This document shows positions 26,096 through 35,325 of a DNA stretch of 39,346 bases, piece by piece (the stretch's first letter is position 1; the number at the start of each line of letters is the position of its first letter). A program made the translations under genes and the position numbers. Source of the DNA: Verrucomicrobiaceae bacterium (GTDB lineage: Bacteria; Verrucomicrobiota; Verrucomicrobiia; Verrucomicrobiales; DEV007); the NCBI GenBank assembly GCA_024229495.1, contig JAAESJ010000072.1:1-39346 (forward strand). Reading direction: 5' to 3'. The notes beneath the pieces were generated by a model. It made no database searches and was not told the origin of the DNA. It saw nothing but the letters and a program-made list of their open reading frames with translations.

Positions 26096-29000
26096 ATGTC
26101 CTCATTGCCGCGGCATTTCCCGCTTTACTCATTCTGTTTCCTGTTGATCACGCAACCGGCGATACATGCCACTCCACTGATCACGGAGTTTATGAGCGCC
26201 AACGACTCGGTCATTTACGATGAGGATTCCGAATCCTCCGACTGGATCGAGATTCACAACCCGGAATCCAGTGCCGTGGATCTCAACGGTTATTACCTAA
26301 CCGACGATCCCGGGGAACCCGACAAGTGGCAATTTCCCGAAGTCACATTGCCAGCCGGCGGATACTTGATTGTCTTCGCCTCGAATAAAGATCGCAACGT
26401 CGGGGAACTGCATACCAATTTCCGCCTGACCACTGATGCCGAAGGCTACCTTGCGCTGACTGACCCCGACGGCCAAACCTTTGTCTCAGGATTTACCGAT
26501 TATCCCGAACAATTCGATGACATTTCCTATGGCTCAGCCCAGACCGGCGGCAACACCACCAGCGTATTGGTGCGCGAAGGAGACGCCTGCAAACTGCTAG
26601 TTCCCACTGCCGATATCGGAACATCGTGGAAAAACACTGCATTTGATGACAGCACCTGGGAGGATGCCACGACGGGCATCGGCTACGAACGCTCAAGCGG
26701 TTACCAGAACCTTATTGGTGCCGGAGGGGACGTTGAAGCTGAGACCTACGACATTAATTCCACCGCTTATGTGCGCATCCCTTTCAGCTTGGATTCACTG
26801 GATGGAATATCCGGGCTCAAATTCCGCATGAAATACGATGACGGGTTCATTGCCTACCTCAACGGGATCGAGATCGCATCCGGCAACAAGCCCTCAAACC
26901 CAACATGGAATTCCGATGCCTCCAGCGATCACCCCGATTCCCAAGCCACCAGCTTTGTGGATACTGACCTGAGTGCTCAGGCCGCCAACCTTCTCATTGC
27001 CGGTAATAACATGCTGAGCATCCATGCAATGAACGGAGATACGAGAAGCTCGGATTTGCTCGCCCTGCCGAGATTGGAAGCGGAATTTGTCACTGACCCC
27101 GGAGAAATCGGCAACTCCGGTTATTTCCAGGCCGCAAGCCCGGGAAATGCCAACGGCACCGAACAGGGCCTGCCCGCTAGCAGCGTCACCTTCTCCCAGA
27201 CCGGGCGCGGTTTCACCGGATCACTCTCCGTAAGCCTTGCCGTCCCGTCGCCGGCTGCGCAAATCCGCTACACCACCAACGGCGACGTGCCTACGGCAAG
27301 CTCCACATTGTTCAACGGGAATCCCATCAATGTCTCATCATCAACACTTGTGCGGGCACGCGCTTTCGAACCCGGGTTAACACCGGGTCCAGTGAACGAG
27401 GAAGGCTACATCCGGTTGTCCGCTAATGCACTGTCATTTAGTTCCGATATTCCCATCGTGATCATGGAGCGTTTTAATGGCGGCGCCACTGCATCCAACG
27501 GCAAAGCCTTCACTTTTTTCGCGTTTTTTGAGCCTGACCCCGTCAGCGGCCGCACTACCTTGAACCGTCCCTATAACCTCGGCACCCGAGGTGGCTGGAA
27601 AGTGCGCGGCTCCTCTTCATCGGGTTTCCCAAAGAAAGCCTACTCCATCGAGGCTTGGAACGAACTCAACAAGAACAAGGACATTTCCCCGCTCGGCATG
27701 CCCGAGGAGTCAGACTGGATTCTCAATGCACGTTCCCGCTACGACCGATCACTGATGCGCAACGCCTTTATCTATGAGTTAAGCAACCAGGTAGGGCGCT
27801 ACGCCGTACGCACAAGGTTTGTAGAGCTGTTCAAAGACGATAACGGAGGCGATCTCAACTACAATAATGATTACGACGGGGTATACACCTTCATGGAGAA
27901 AATCTCCCGTGATAAGGAACGGGTCAATGTAGAGCGATTGCCACAAAGCCTGAATGAGGAACCAGGAATTGCCGGCGGTTACATCCTGAAGATCGACCGG
28001 CTCGACCCTGGTGACTCCGGGATTTCCGCAGGCGGCATGGCCTTGGGATGGGTCTACCCAAAGGAAGATGATGTCACCTCTGCGCAATCCAGCTGGATAC
28101 GCAATTACATTAACGCAATGAATACTGCGCTGAGCACGCCTCAATACCATGACTATATTGACGTTGGTTCCTGGGTCGATCACCATTTGCTCAACGTCCT
28201 GACGCTCAATGCCGACGCGCTAAGGCTCTCTACCTATTTCTACAAGACCAGACAGGGCAAGATCGAGTTTGGACCGATCTGGGACTTCGACCGCTCAATG
28301 GAATCCACTGACAGTCGCGACGACAATCCCTCCACATGGTCCGGTGGCACTAATTATTTCACCTTCCCCTGGTGGGCAACGCTTTTTAATAACGAGAATT
28401 TCTGGCAGGCCTATATCGACCGCTACTTTGAGTTAAGAGACGGAGCCTTCGCCACCACCAATATCCACTCCATCATTGACGACATGGCTACCGATCTCAA
28501 TGAATCACAGGTGCGTAATTTTCAGCGCTGGTCCGATCAACCAAGATTTGGAAGCTATCAGGGTGAAGTCAACCACCTCAAAGACTGGCTGGCAACACGC
28601 CTGAACTGGATGGATGGCCGGTTCGCCCCCCGCCCATCAACCAACCGCCCTGCCGGCATCCACCCGTCTGGAACCCAAGTTGCCCTGAGCGCACAGCTCG
28701 GAGCCAACCAGAAAATTTATTACACCCTCGACGGACGCGACCCACGGCCGACAAGCGAAACCAGCATCATTGAGGGCACGACCCTCATCGGTGAAACCGC
28801 CGGGGTGCGCGCTCTTGTCCCGACTTCTGACATTGGTTCCCAATGGCGAAGCAATATTGATTTCGACGACAGTAACTGGTTATCAGGGAGCAACGGCATT
28901 GGTTACGAAAGAGGCAGTGGTTATGAGCCCTACATCAATATTGACGTCGATTCACAGATGGCAGGCCGCACCTCCTGTTACGTCCGCATTAAATTCAACG

Positions 29001-31297
29001 TCAACGGTGCGGACCTCGCAGGATGGAACTTCATGATACTGCAGGCACGATGCGATGACGGCTTTGTTGCCTACCTTAACGGCACACAAATCGCCTCCGA
29101 CCTTGCACCAGCAAATGTAAGCTGGAATTCCTCGGCCATCCAGACAACTGATGACGCAATCGCGTCGACCTTCCAGAACTTCGAGGCCAATAACTTCTTC
29201 AATAGCCTGCAACCCGGTGAAAACCTGCTCGCCATCCATGCCCTCAACGAAAGCACCACAAGCAGTGATTTCCTCAACCAAGTCAAGCTGATCGCCGGAT
29301 TTGACGAAGGTGCCGGTGACGGTGAAACCGGTGGCATTGAATATACCGGGCCAATTACCCTGACAGAAACCTCACGCTTATTCGCCCGCGTTTTTGACAG
29401 TGATGGAGGTAATTCCACAGGTTCCGGAAATACACCGGTCGGCACAGGGTGGAGCGCACCTCTTGAAGTGGAATACCTTGTTAATGAAACACCTGCAAGT
29501 TCCGGGGCGCTGGCCATTGTCGAGATAATGAATAATCCCTATGACCTTGGGGACGCCCTCACTGATGACGGTGAATTTGAATGGATTGAACTCCAGAACA
29601 TCTCTGATGACACTATTTCGCTTACCGGAGCTTCCTTCATTGAAGGCATTGGGTTCCGCTTCCCCGGCCGCAGCCTGGCTCCTGGAGAACGTGTCCTTGT
29701 TGTCCGAAACCGTGCGGCTTTTGAGCAGATCTACGGCACCGATCGATCACCAATGATTGCAGGGGTATACTCCGGGGCACTCGACAACGATGGAGAAACG
29801 CTGACCCTGGCAGCATCCAACGGAAGCATTATCCAAAGCTTTTCCTATCCTGATAGCATCGCACAAAAAGGCCATTCTCTCGTTGCCGAAGGCGCCGGAT
29901 GGCGGGCCAGTCGCAGCCTGCTGGGTTCTCCCGGGACGACCGATCCGGCATTTTCCCAACTTCCTGATATATTCGTCAACGAAGTGCTGACCAACTCTGT
30001 CATTCCCCAACTCGACGTCATCGAGATCCACAACCCGAACGCTTCAGCCGTCGATCTCTCAGGCTGGTTTCTCACGGATAATCTCGGTCAACCCGCTAAA
30101 TTCCGCATCCCCGAAGACACTGTAATCCCCGCGGAAGGATACCTGACCTTTGATGAAAATGAATTCACCGGCTTTGCACTGGATTCATTCGGAGAGGAAA
30201 TATTCCTGGTGGCTTCAAGTCCCGAGGGCAGGCTTCTGGACTACGTGAACGGCTTCAGTTTTGGTGACGCCTCTGCCGGAGTACCCTTCGGCAGACATAT
30301 GATTTCCACCGGGGAAATCCATTACGTGCCGATGTCTGCTGAAACTCTCGGTGCTCCAAACGCCAAACCTCTCGCGGGGCCGCTGGTGATCTCGGAACTG
30401 ATGTACAACCCTGCGGAGGGTGAAACCGAATTCATTGAGATCAAGAACATTTCCTCCTCCGCTATTGCCCTTGCCGGTGTCGAAATCAGTGGTTGTGGTT
30501 TTGTATTTCCCGCAGGCACGCCTGAACTTGAGGGCGGCGGATTGGTGTTGGTTGTCGCGACGGATCCGGAAGGATTCCGGGCTGCACACAACATTGGGGA
30601 CGAAGTGTCAATTTTTGGTCCCTATTCAGGAAGACTAGACAATGGGGGTGAGAAAATCCGAATCAAGGTTCCTGAGCCCAGTGATGCAGAAGGAGAACCG
30701 CTACTCCATGTATCGGTGGATATCGCCGATTACAGCGACAACTCTCCCTGGCCAAACGGTGCCGATGGTGACGGCTTTTCCCTTCAGCGTATCCTGCCTG
30801 CAGAATACGGCGGAGAGCCTCTCAACTGGAAACTTTCCCCAGAGACGGGAGGCACCCCTGGCATAGACGACACACCCTCCTTTGACTGGCGCGCACTCTT
30901 CTTCTCGGCGGCAGAGATTGCCGACCCGACCATATCAGGACCTCTGGTTGACGCGGATAATGACGGGGCAGCAAACATCCTGGAATACCTCCTGGCCACA
31001 GATCCACGCAACCCGGCGTCTAACCGCCCGCTGGGCATCTCCTCGGTAGGCCTAGCAGGTGAACGCCGCCTGGAACTCACCCTGACCCTCAGGAATCAAG
31101 TCACAGGTTTTGCCACCATTATTGAGTTCTCCGAAACCCTGGACGAATGGAGCGAACCCGGTGAACAACTCACCCTCTTGAGCACGACTCCCAACGACGA
31201 TGGCACGAGCACTCTGGTCTACCAAAGCAATGAAATCGATAATCCCCAGGGAGCACGGAACCTGTTTTTCCGTGTGCGTGCCGTCGAACTTCCCTGA
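26096..31297 (+). CDS. Giant secreted CotH-kinase / lamin-tail-domain protein
   Basis: 1733 residues with a signal peptide (about 1-24). In order: a lamin-tail domain (25-150, SDWIEIHNPESSAVDLNGYYLTD); a beta-sandwich module (about 165-330); a chitobiase C-terminal-like domain (about 360-440, IRYTTNGDVPTASS); a CotH kinase-like domain (about 450-770) with Lys632 and Asp634 in KIDR and the metal motif DFDR (730-733); a second chitobiase-like start (about 868-890) interrupted by another copy of the beta-sandwich module (about 905-1070); three further lamin-tail domains (about 1130-1510); and a DADNDG calcium-loop segment (about 1618) before the C-terminal domain. CotH in Bacillus is a spore-coat protein kinase; here the protein is exported and its target is unknown. 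Adhesion or extracellular matrix handling is likely. Similar proteins are common in verrucomicrobia. Its stop lies 7 bases from the stop of the convergent gene. Confidence 0.93.
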   Translation: MSSLPRHFPLYSFCFLLITQPAIHATPLITEFMSANDSVIYDEDSESSDWIEIHNPESSAVDLNGYYLTDDPGEPDKWQFPEVTLPAGGYLIVFASNKDRNVGELHTNFRLTTDAEGYLALTDPDGQTFVSGFTDYPEQFDDISYGSAQTGGNTTSVLVREGDACKLLVPTADIGTSWKNTAFDDSTWEDATTGIGYERSSGYQNLIGAGGDVEAETYDINSTAYVRIPFSLDSLDGISGLKFRMKYDDGFIAYLNGIEIASGNKPSNPTWNSDASSDHPDSQATSFVDTDLSAQAANLLIAGNNMLSIHAMNGDTRSSDLLALPRLEAEFVTDPGEIGNSGYFQAASPGNANGTEQGLPASSVTFSQTGRGFTGSLSVSLAVPSPAAQIRYTTNGDVPTASSTLFNGNPINVSSSTLVRARAFEPGLTPGPVNEEGYIRLSANALSFSSDIPIVIMERFNGGATASNGKAFTFFAFFEPDPVSGRTTLNRPYNLGTRGGWKVRGSSSSGFPKKAYSIEAWNELNKNKDISPLGMPEESDWILNARSRYDRSLMRNAFIYELSNQVGRYAVRTRFVELFKDDNGGDLNYNNDYDGVYTFMEKISRDKERVNVERLPQSLNEEPGIAGGYILKIDRLDPGDSGISAGGMALGWVYPKEDDVTSAQSSWIRNYINAMNTALSTPQYHDYIDVGSWVDHHLLNVLTLNADALRLSTYFYKTRQGKIEFGPIWDFDRSMESTDSRDDNPSTWSGGTNYFTFPWWATLFNNENFWQAYIDRYFELRDGAFATTNIHSIIDDMATDLNESQVRNFQRWSDQPRFGSYQGEVNHLKDWLATRLNWMDGRFAPRPSTNRPAGIHPSGTQVALSAQLGANQKIYYTLDGRDPRPTSETSIIEGTTLIGETAGVRALVPTSDIGSQWRSNIDFDDSNWLSGSNGIGYERGSGYEPYINIDVDSQMAGRTSCYVRIKFNVNGADLAGWNFMILQARCDDGFVAYLNGTQIASDLAPANVSWNSSAIQTTDDAIASTFQNFEANNFFNSLQPGENLLAIHALNESTTSSDFLNQVKLIAGFDEGAGDGETGGIEYTGPITLTETSRLFARVFDSDGGNSTGSGNTPVGTGWSAPLEVEYLVNETPASSGALAIVEIMNNPYDLGDALTDDGEFEWIELQNISDDTISLTGASFIEGIGFRFPGRSLAPGERVLVVRNRAAFEQIYGTDRSPMIAGVYSGALDNDGETLTLAASNGSIIQSFSYPDSIAQKGHSLVAEGAGWRASRSLLGSPGTTDPAFSQLPDIFVNEVLTNSVIPQLDVIEIHNPNASAVDLSGWFLTDNLGQPAKFRIPEDTVIPAEGYLTFDENEFTGFALDSFGEEIFLVASSPEGRLLDYVNGFSFGDASAGVPFGRHMISTGEIHYVPMSAETLGAPNAKPLAGPLVISELMYNPAEGETEFIEIKNISSSAIALAGVEISGCGFVFPAGTPELEGGGLVLVVATDPEGFRAAHNIGDEVSIFGPYSGRLDNGGEKIRIKVPEPSDAEGEPLLHVSVDIADYSDNSPWPNGADGDGFSLQRILPAEYGGEPLNWKLSPETGGTPGIDDTPSFDWRALFFSAAEIADPTISGPLVDADNDGAANILEYLLATDPRNPASNRPLGISSVGLAGERRLELTLTLRNQVTGFATIIEFSETLDEWSEPGEQLTLLSTTPNDDGTSTLVYQSNEIDNPQGARNLFFRVRAVELP

Positions 31298-31304
31298 CTC
31301 CGCC

Positions 31305-33236
31305 TCAATGGCTCTTCTCCTGACCAGCCTCCCACACCGCGATGAACTCCCCGGCATGTCCCGGGTCATTGATGATAATTGCACCATCCCTGACCGCCGC
31401 GTCCTTGCGCAGCACCTGAAAGTTCCCCCATCCTGAGGGGGCCAACTTTTTCTGCAATTCCAGAGCAACCCGTCCCATGGTCATTCGCACATTCAGCTCG
31501 ACAACATGCCTGAGGGCAAGCGTCCCATCGCTGCGCCGGTGAACCATGGCATCAACCCCAACCGGGCCGCAATAACCCGGCAGGAGATCAGCGATTGCTT
31601 CCGGTATTTTCCTTTCATACCATTGCATGCACTGCACCTCAGAAAAAAGAAACTCGGCGACCTCTTCTCCCAGTAATTTACTCCACTTAGGCGCAACACT
31701 GATGCCCCGGAATCTCCCCGACGCGTCATTCTCTATGCGAGTCATTCCCACCAAATCCACCCTGCCTGCCTTCACCTCATAAAGGGCGGAAAAATCCATC
31801 ACCCTCTCCAGCCATGGCTCAGCAATCACGCAACCGTGGCCGGAAATTACATTGCCCAGCCAACGGCGCAATCCATCCAGATCTCTGTCACTTCGCCGAT
31901 GCCCACGTCCTGCACAGGCATAGGCCGCCTTGAAAAGGAATGTGCCCTCTCCCGAAAGGGCCATTGCAGATTCAACATTCCTGCACACGACAGCTCGATC
32001 GTCGGACACGCCTAGGACTTGCTCCAAGCACAAGCCTATTTCCTTGGAAAACCACTCCGCCGGAAAATCATCTCGCCATTGCCAATCCACTCTTTCCGAA
32101 ACACCCGCAGCATATGGTCTGAGGGCGTCAACGGCATCCGGTGACCACGCCCATGGGCGCAAGCCGCCAAGTTTGCGATTGTCGACCTTCCCCAGTCCCA
32201 CAACCTCGGGAACATGCAATCCCACCTCACGCAAATACTGAAGATGTTCTCTGGAAGGTGGCCTGCGCATAAGGATGATATCATCGCGACGGCTCCAGGA
32301 AATCATCAACATCTCCAGGTCATGTTCCATTGCGTTCTGGAACCTGTTCGCATCAAAGGATGTTCCAACGGCAGATCGCATCGCATGCGATTCCGCATTC
32401 GGATTAAACCAATGCACAACAGGCGTTCTACCCCGTGATTGTTCACAGATCTCAAGGTTACTGATGAAGTCCTCGTCCAAGCCCGCCAGAAGGCGGCCTT
32501 CCCTGTTAAATGGAGCAAGTCCCTTGGCCCTCACGGGGCTAAAAGGAAAGGTCAATTGTTTATCAAACGCCTGCCAATCAGTATCCTCCTGATCTTTCCA
32601 ACGACGAAACCACTTAATCCCATGCCCCACATGGCCAATTTCATCCCGATAAATCTTTTCCAGTATGACGGCTGTCGCTGAATCACCTGCTTCCCGAAAA
32701 AGCGCGGCATAATGCCGAGAAAAATCAAGGTTCGCCTGCTCAAATGTCAGGTTAAGCCGCGTTACAAAATCCATCAGTGAATCCACCGAGGCAATCAGTC
32801 TCCAAAAATAATTATTCAGCGGTAATTGGCCGAATTCCACACCACATTCACGCATCCGCCTTAGATAAAGCTGCGTGTGAACCTGCTCCTCACGCATGGC
32901 ACTGTAGACCCCGGCACGGTATTCGCGAGGAGCATCAGGAAACCTGAGCAGGGCCAGAGCCATCAGTTCCGTGGCAAGCAGTTCATGATTAGCCAGAAAA
33001 TGCAGCAGGATCCCACGCTCACGTTCTTCGCCAATACGGTGGATCCCCGGGAATTGCCCACGCGTGCCCTTCGGGCTGATCTGCAATCCATCCGGACGTC
33101 CGGGGCTCTCAGGCACACTCATGGCCTGCCCAGCGACATCATCAACGACCTGTCCCGGTGCAAGGCTGAGCTTCTCCTCCAGCGATGAAGAAAAAAGCAC
33201 CCGCTCGGCAACCTCTCTTACCTGCAATTGCTTCAT
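31305..33236 (-). CDS. DUF455 ferritin-like domain fused to an ATP-grasp ligase
   Basis: 643 residues. Residues 5-265 match the DUF455 family, related to MiaE-type ferritin-like diiron proteins: NHELLATELMALALLRFPDAP, EEQVHTQLYLRRM and GQLPLNNYFW. Likely metal ligands are Glu85, Glu90, Glu117/His120 (ExxH), Glu166 and Glu199/His202 (ExxH). Residues about 280-630 look like an ATP-grasp enzyme: a Lys in FLFKAAYACAGRGHRR (436), the adenine-binding EPW (473-475), a GVDAM strand with Asp562, and ELNVRMTMGR with Glu580 and Asn582 as magnesium ligands. ATP-grasp enzymes join a carboxylate to an amine or thiol through an acyl-phosphate. A diiron oxygenase-like half on the same chain suggests an oxidised and ligated small molecule or peptide, but neither substrate nor pathway is known. 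The upstream methyltransferase lies 36 bases away, probably one transcript. Confidence 0.8.
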   Translation of the reverse strand: MKQLQVREVAERVLFSSSLEEKLSLAPGQVVDDVAGQAMSVPESPGRPDGLQISPKGTRGQFPGIHRIGEERERGILLHFLANHELLATELMALALLRFPDAPREYRAGVYSAMREEQVHTQLYLRRMRECGVEFGQLPLNNYFWRLIASVDSLMDFVTRLNLTFEQANLDFSRHYAALFREAGDSATAVILEKIYRDEIGHVGHGIKWFRRWKDQEDTDWQAFDKQLTFPFSPVRAKGLAPFNREGRLLAGLDEDFISNLEICEQSRGRTPVVHWFNPNAESHAMRSAVGTSFDANRFQNAMEHDLEMLMISWSRRDDIILMRRPPSREHLQYLREVGLHVPEVVGLGKVDNRKLGGLRPWAWSPDAVDALRPYAAGVSERVDWQWRDDFPAEWFSKEIGLCLEQVLGVSDDRAVVCRNVESAMALSGEGTFLFKAAYACAGRGHRRSDRDLDGLRRWLGNVISGHGCVIAEPWLERVMDFSALYEVKAGRVDLVGMTRIENDASGRFRGISVAPKWSKLLGEEVAEFLFSEVQCMQWYERKIPEAIADLLPGYCGPVGVDAMVHRRSDGTLALRHVVELNVRMTMGRVALELQKKLAPSGWGNFQVLRKDAAVRDGAIIINDPGHAGEFIAVWEAGQEKSH

Positions 33237-33272
33237 CCTATCTTTACTGCCACCCGATAAATACCGAGCATT

Positions 33273-34040
33273 TCATTTCGCAAAAACAGCCATCGCGGCA
33301 TGCCCGTCCCCGACTTCCTCATCCCCGAAATCCCCGATGATCTCCACGGATTGAAACCCGACAGATGCCAGTAGCAGCTCGAGCTCATATTTGCCATACC
33401 ACCGCAAACGTGAATGCTTCAGTTCGGATTTTACCGTAGCACCAACGCTGTCAATGACTTCAAACCGATGCCTCATATCCATGATTTGTTCACAGCGATC
33501 AAGCTCCGCACAAACATGGCACAGTGCCCGCTCTCCATCATTCCCGATTGCCTCGTCCTTCTCCAGCCGCCAGACCCCGTCCAATGACTCGTTTATAATT
33601 TCATAATATGGCATAAAAAGACTCATCACCAGTAGTCCATCTGGCAATAAATGAGCGCGCGCGCGCTCCAGTGCGGATATGGCATCTTTCCTCTCATCCA
33701 ACAGCTGGAAGGAGGCTCCCGGGATAATCACCAGATCAAACTGTCTGCCAAGGTCAAAGGTCCTCAAGTCATCCCTCACAACTTCAGCCGACAATCCCGC
33801 AGATACGACCCTTGAGCGACATTCCTCAACCATGAATTGCGATGAGTCCAGACCCGTTATATCTATGCCCTGCTCAGCCAACGGAATGAGAATACGTCCC
33901 GTGCCACATCCCAAATCCAGGCAATTCCCGCTTTTTTCAGCCGCCACATTACTATAGAAACCGATTTCATCCAGCTCATCGCCACCGCGAAATACATCAT
34001 ACAATTCTGCTTCCAGTCCGTTATAATCCTTATTAGACAT
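33273..34040 (-). CDS. Class I SAM-dependent methyltransferase
   Basis: 255 residues from the ATG at 34040 (MSNKDYNGLEAELYD); in-frame ATGs at 34049 and 34067 would add a basic leader. Motif I is CLDLGCGTGRILIPL, then GLDSSQFMVEECR (motif II) and FDLVIIPGASFQLLD (motif IV). The middle holds an acidic, Cys-containing segment (HVCAELDRCEQIMDM), and the C-terminal half ends in LRWYGKYELELLLASVGF, as in small-molecule O- or N-methyltransferases. It is not MetW although it sits beside metX: it lacks the MetW start and is longer. It is the first gene of a probable unit with the ferritin-like/ATP-grasp gene and diverges from metX, leaving only 64 bases for both promoters. Confidence 0.85.
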   Translation of the reverse strand: MSNKDYNGLEAELYDVFRGGDELDEIGFYSNVAAEKSGNCLDLGCGTGRILIPLAEQGIDITGLDSSQFMVEECRSRVVSAGLSAEVVRDDLRTFDLGRQFDLVIIPGASFQLLDERKDAISALERARAHLLPDGLLVMSLFMPYYEIINESLDGVWRLEKDEAIGNDGERALCHVCAELDRCEQIMDMRHRFEVIDSVGATVKSELKHSRLRWYGKYELELLLASVGFQSVEIIGDFGDEEVGDGHAAMAVFAK

Positions 34041-34104
34041 CCTGCCCATTCGCCCGAATTTCGGCATTCGTCATTCTGAAATTCGCGATTACAGTCCAAA
34101 TCGC

Positions 34105-35262
34105 ATGATCGAAAGCATCGGCCAGACAAAAACTGAGTTTTTTCACTTCACTGACACGCCCTCACCACTTGTGCTGCGCAGTGGGGATACCCTTGGCACT
34201 TTTACCCTCGCCTACGAAATGTACGGCGAGCTCTCCAAGGAACGCGACAACGTAATCCTGCTCTTTCATGCCCTCAGCGCAAGCCAACATGCTGCCGGCC
34301 ATACCGAGAACGTTCCCGGTCTAACCGTAGAATGGGACAAGGAATGTCAGTCTGGCTGGTGGGACGGTTTCGTTGGCCCCGGGAAAGCACTCGACACCAA
34401 CAAGTTTTGTGTCATATGCGCAAACTATCTCGGGGGATGCTATGGCTCGACAGGGCCAAGCTCCGAGAATCCAGAAACCGGCAAGCCCTACGGATCATTA
34501 TTCCCCCGTGTTGCCATCAGCGATATCGTTGATTCCCAAGTTAAGCTTCTGGATCACCTCGGTATAGAAAAACTGCATGCAACCGTCGGAAGCTCACTTG
34601 GCGGCATGATGGGGCTCAGCCTAGCCACCCGTTATCCCGAGCGCGTTGGTAAAGTGATTGCACTGGCAAGCGGTATTGCGACCTCCGTATTGCAGCGAAT
34701 TCACAACCTCGAACAGATATCCGCAATCGAAGCTGATGGAAATTTCAAAGGCGGTGACTACTACGAGGGAAACCCTCCGGAACGCGGCCTTGCTCTGGCC
34801 AGAATGATCGGGCACAAGGCATTTATTTCACTCGACACTCTCGAGCGCAGAGCAAGCAAAATCGTCCAGGTCGGCACCGAGAAAGACAATGGCTGGTACA
34901 CCCTGCGTACACCAACCGAGTCCTACATGTTACACCAAGGACGCAAATTTGTACAACGCTTTGATGCCAACACTTACCTGCGCATCATGGACGCATGGCA
35001 AAGCTTCGACCTGCTGGAAGAGGCTGGCTTCAAGGATTACGCATCCATGTTTGAGCGCTGCAAGCATCAGCAATACCTCATTTTTACCATAGACTCCGAT
35101 GTCTGTTATTACCCGGGTCAGCAGGAGGATCTTGCAACCGCAATCACACAGGGTGGCATAGCTCCCATTCGTATCACTGTACACTCGGAGAAAGGGCACG
35201 ATTCTTTCCTGCTGGAGCCGGATCTTTACACGCCCCACCTGCATTTCATGCTCGGCAAATAA
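34105..35262 (+). CDS. metX: Homoserine O-acetyltransferase (MetX family)
   Basis: 385 residues, the usual MetX length. Family landmarks are all present: LAYEMYGEL, LLFHALSASQHAAG, GWWDGFVGPGKALDT, the oxyanion/active-site region VICANYLGGCYGSTGPSS, and the nucleophile elbow GSSLGGM with Ser164. The other triad residues are the Asp of IDSDVCYYP and the His of GHDSFLLEP near the C-terminus. It transfers an acetyl group (or succinyl in some members) from acyl-CoA to homoserine, the first committed step of methionine synthesis by sulfhydrylation. MetY is not in the window, and the neighbouring methyltransferase is not MetW. Homology alone cannot separate acetyl from succinyl use. Confidence 0.95.
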   Translation: MIESIGQTKTEFFHFTDTPSPLVLRSGDTLGTFTLAYEMYGELSKERDNVILLFHALSASQHAAGHTENVPGLTVEWDKECQSGWWDGFVGPGKALDTNKFCVICANYLGGCYGSTGPSSENPETGKPYGSLFPRVAISDIVDSQVKLLDHLGIEKLHATVGSSLGGMMGLSLATRYPERVGKVIALASGIATSVLQRIHNLEQISAIEADGNFKGGDYYEGNPPERGLALARMIGHKAFISLDTLERRASKIVQVGTEKDNGWYTLRTPTESYMLHQGRKFVQRFDANTYLRIMDAWQSFDLLEEAGFKDYASMFERCKHQQYLIFTIDSDVCYYPGQQEDLATAITQGGIAPIRITVHSEKGHDSFLLEPDLYTPHLHFMLGK

Positions 35263-35265
35263 ATC

Positions 35266-35292
35266 CAGCACCTGATTATTGATCAGTTGCTG
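35266..35292. terminator. Hairpin between convergent metX and phosphoesterase genes
   Basis: CAGCA and CTGAT (35266-35276, with one unpaired C) pair with ATCAG and TGCTG (35282-35292, one unpaired T) around a 5-base loop. It lies 3 bases past the metX stop and 34 bases from the other gene's stop. Neither side has a good T tract, so it may work poorly as an intrinsic terminator. Confidence 0.4.
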
Positions 35293-35325
35293 AGTGATTT
35301 AATCCTCCTCCAGGTGCGCAAGCCG

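Noticed and set aside
30215-30589. 124-codon minus-strand frame inside the CotH gene, and many similar ones
   Set aside because: These are antisense shadows of strongly supported genes with no recognisable domain or signal.
33273-34040. MetW, as a partner of metX
   Set aside because: The protein is longer than MetW, lacks its start sequence, and is divergent from metX and not in one operon with it.
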